From Pseudomonadota bacterium (GTDB taxonomy: Bacteria; Pseudomonadota; Gammaproteobacteria; Xanthomonadales; Xanthomonadaceae), in assembly GCA_023423605.1 (NCBI GenBank), contig JAFAFF010000296.1:1-7452 (forward strand): 7,452 nucleotides of DNA, given 5' to 3'. Numbering within the stretch: position 1 is the first letter of the stretch; each line of letters starts with the position of its first letter. The notes beneath the pieces were generated by a model. That model had not been told where the DNA came from. It saw only the letters and a program-made list of their open reading frames with translations, and did no database searches. Both the position numbers and the translations under genes were made by a program. Shown here piece after piece: positions 6,667 through 7,452 of the stretch.

Positions 6667-6732
6667 TGCATCCTCGTCACCCACCAGCGTCCTCGTCACA
6701 CACCGGTATCGTCGTCACACATCAGAATCGCC
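6657..6732. repeat. Four degenerate 19-bp tandem repeats, set A
   Basis: Four consecutive units of exactly 19 bases begin at 6657, 6676, 6695 and 6714. The consensus is about GTCACMCACCAGCATCSTC; the first two are nearly identical and the last two have drifted. The first unit overlaps the right arm of inverted repeat A. Confidence 0.8.
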
Positions 6733-6753
6733 GATGGTGGGTCACGCCCCCTC

Positions 6754-6836
6754 GGTGGGTCACGACCGTTGGTCGTGACTGCTGTCGCCGTGCATGACCG
6801 GATGAAGCGGTGACGACCAAACGGTCGTCACCCACC
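6754..6836. repeat. Long inverted repeat, unit B
   Basis: The left arm (6754-6779) pairs with the right arm (6810-6836) at 24 of 26 positions plus one bulged A, around a 30-base loop. Each arm is also self-complementary: CACGACC-GTT-GGTCGTG at 6761-6777, and a 10-bp stem GGTGACGACC (6809-6818) with GGTCGTCACC (6823-6832). It is offset by 169-170 bases from unit A. Confidence 0.85.
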
Positions 6837-6920
6837 AGCATCCTCGTCACCCACCAGTATCGCCATCAGCCATCTGCATCACCATCACCCACGTGCATCG
6901 CATCACCCACCAGAACCCTT
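6827..6920. repeat. Five degenerate 18-19-bp tandem repeats, set B
   Basis: Units begin at 6827, 6846, 6865, 6884 and 6902. They follow the same RTCACCCACCAGCATC theme as set A and become more diverged toward the efflux gene. The array ends about 24 bases from the stop codon of the RND gene. Confidence 0.75.
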
Positions 6921-6943
6921 CACCACGCAGGTGGATGGCCGAC

Positions 6944-7452
6944 TCAGGCATGTCCTCCCACCGACGGGGTATCCCGTTCCTGCTGCTCCAGCTCGCGCGC
7001 CACGGTTTCCGGCGAACGCGTATAGGGTGCCAGCCGCGCGTAGAAGGCCGGCACCACGAACAGCGACAGGAACGTGGACAAGGTGACGCCGAACATGATC
7101 ACCACGCCGATGGTGCCGCGGCTGGCCGAGCCGGGGCCACCGGCGACCACCAGCGGAATCGCGCCGACCACCGTGGCGATCGAGGTCATCAGGATCGGGC
7201 GCAGGCGCACCTGCGACGATTCGATGATGGCTTCGCGGACGCTGCGTCCTTCATCGCGCAGCTGGTTGGCGAACTCCACGATCAGGATGCCGTTCTTGGC
7301 CGCCAGGCCGACCAGCATGACGATACCGATCTGGCTGAACAGGTTTACCGTCCCACCGCTCACCCACAACCCGACCAGCGCACCGAGCACGCCCAGTGGC
7401 ACGGTGAGCATGATGGTGAGCGGGTGGATGAAGCTTTCGAACTGCGCGGCAA
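6944..7452 (-). CDS. RND multidrug efflux permease, C-terminal part
   Basis: This is the inner-membrane proton-driven pump of a tripartite efflux system, cut off by the window edge; 168 C-terminal residues are visible in frame. Typical HAE-1/AcrB-type segments appear: IHPLTIMLTVPLGVLGAL, then IGIVMLVGLAAKNGILIVEF, then VRLRPILMTSIATVVGAIPL, and the last helix ending in FVVPAFYARL. The lysine in AAKNG matches the essential TM10 lysine of AcrB (K940). These correspond to the last few of twelve helices, followed by a short polar tail rich in Glu/Arg. The stop codon is at 6946-6944. A membrane-fusion partner gene, normally adjacent, would lie beyond the window. Which Stenotrophomonas Sme pump this is cannot be decided from the fragment. 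Confidence 0.93.
   Translation of the reverse strand, partial: AAQFESFIHPLTIMLTVPLGVLGALVGLWVSGGTVNLFSQIGIVMLVGLAAKNGILIVEFANQLRDEGRSVREAIIESSQVRLRPILMTSIATVVGAIPLVVAGGPGSASRGTIGVVIMFGVTLSTFLSLFVVPAFYARLAPYTRSPETVARELEQQERDTPSVGGHA

Noticed and set aside
6657..6920. A CRISPR array, because of regularly spaced repeats
   Set aside because: The 19-bp units are directly tandem and degenerate, with no unique spacers and no cas genes.

Overview
The window looks like chromosomal DNA of a Stenotrophomonas species (Lysobacteraceae, Gammaproteobacteria). The reasons are the high GC content, strong G/C preference at third codon positions, and five copies of a short hairpin that begins with GTAG. That hairpin matches the SMAG repeats described from Stenotrophomonas maltophilia. 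No insertion sequence, tRNA, rRNA or CRISPR array was seen.

Left part, plus strand: a complete mscL (osmotic-shock channel) is followed by a cluster of SMAG hairpins. Next comes a secreted zinc peptidase of family M28 with a signal peptide and a full set of metal ligands. After a gap of 373 bases lies a gene for a YcaO-fold protein whose nucleotide-binding motifs look degenerate. This is the most unusual protein in the window.

Middle, minus strand: a two-gene unit encodes an alanine/glycine:sodium symporter followed, with no gap, by a SpoU/TrmH-type RNA 2'-O-methyltransferase that resembles E. coli YfiF. Both genes start with GTG. The unit converges on the YcaO gene. The space between them holds a terminator hairpin, a second hairpin, and a segment that folds on paper into a three-way junction. 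It could be a small RNA or a structured 3' UTR.

Right part: about 420 bases upstream of the symporter are filled with an ordered repeat system. Two near-identical units of about 107 bp are each a long imperfect inverted repeat, and each is followed by degenerate 19-bp tandem repeats. Beyond it, the minus-strand C-terminal end of an RND multidrug-efflux permease runs off the window.

The genes do not form one obvious pathway; apart from the symporter/methyltransferase pair they look like separate transcription units. The points most worth a second look are the degenerate YcaO protein, the convergent structured intergenic RNA candidate, and the repeat block upstream of the symporter.
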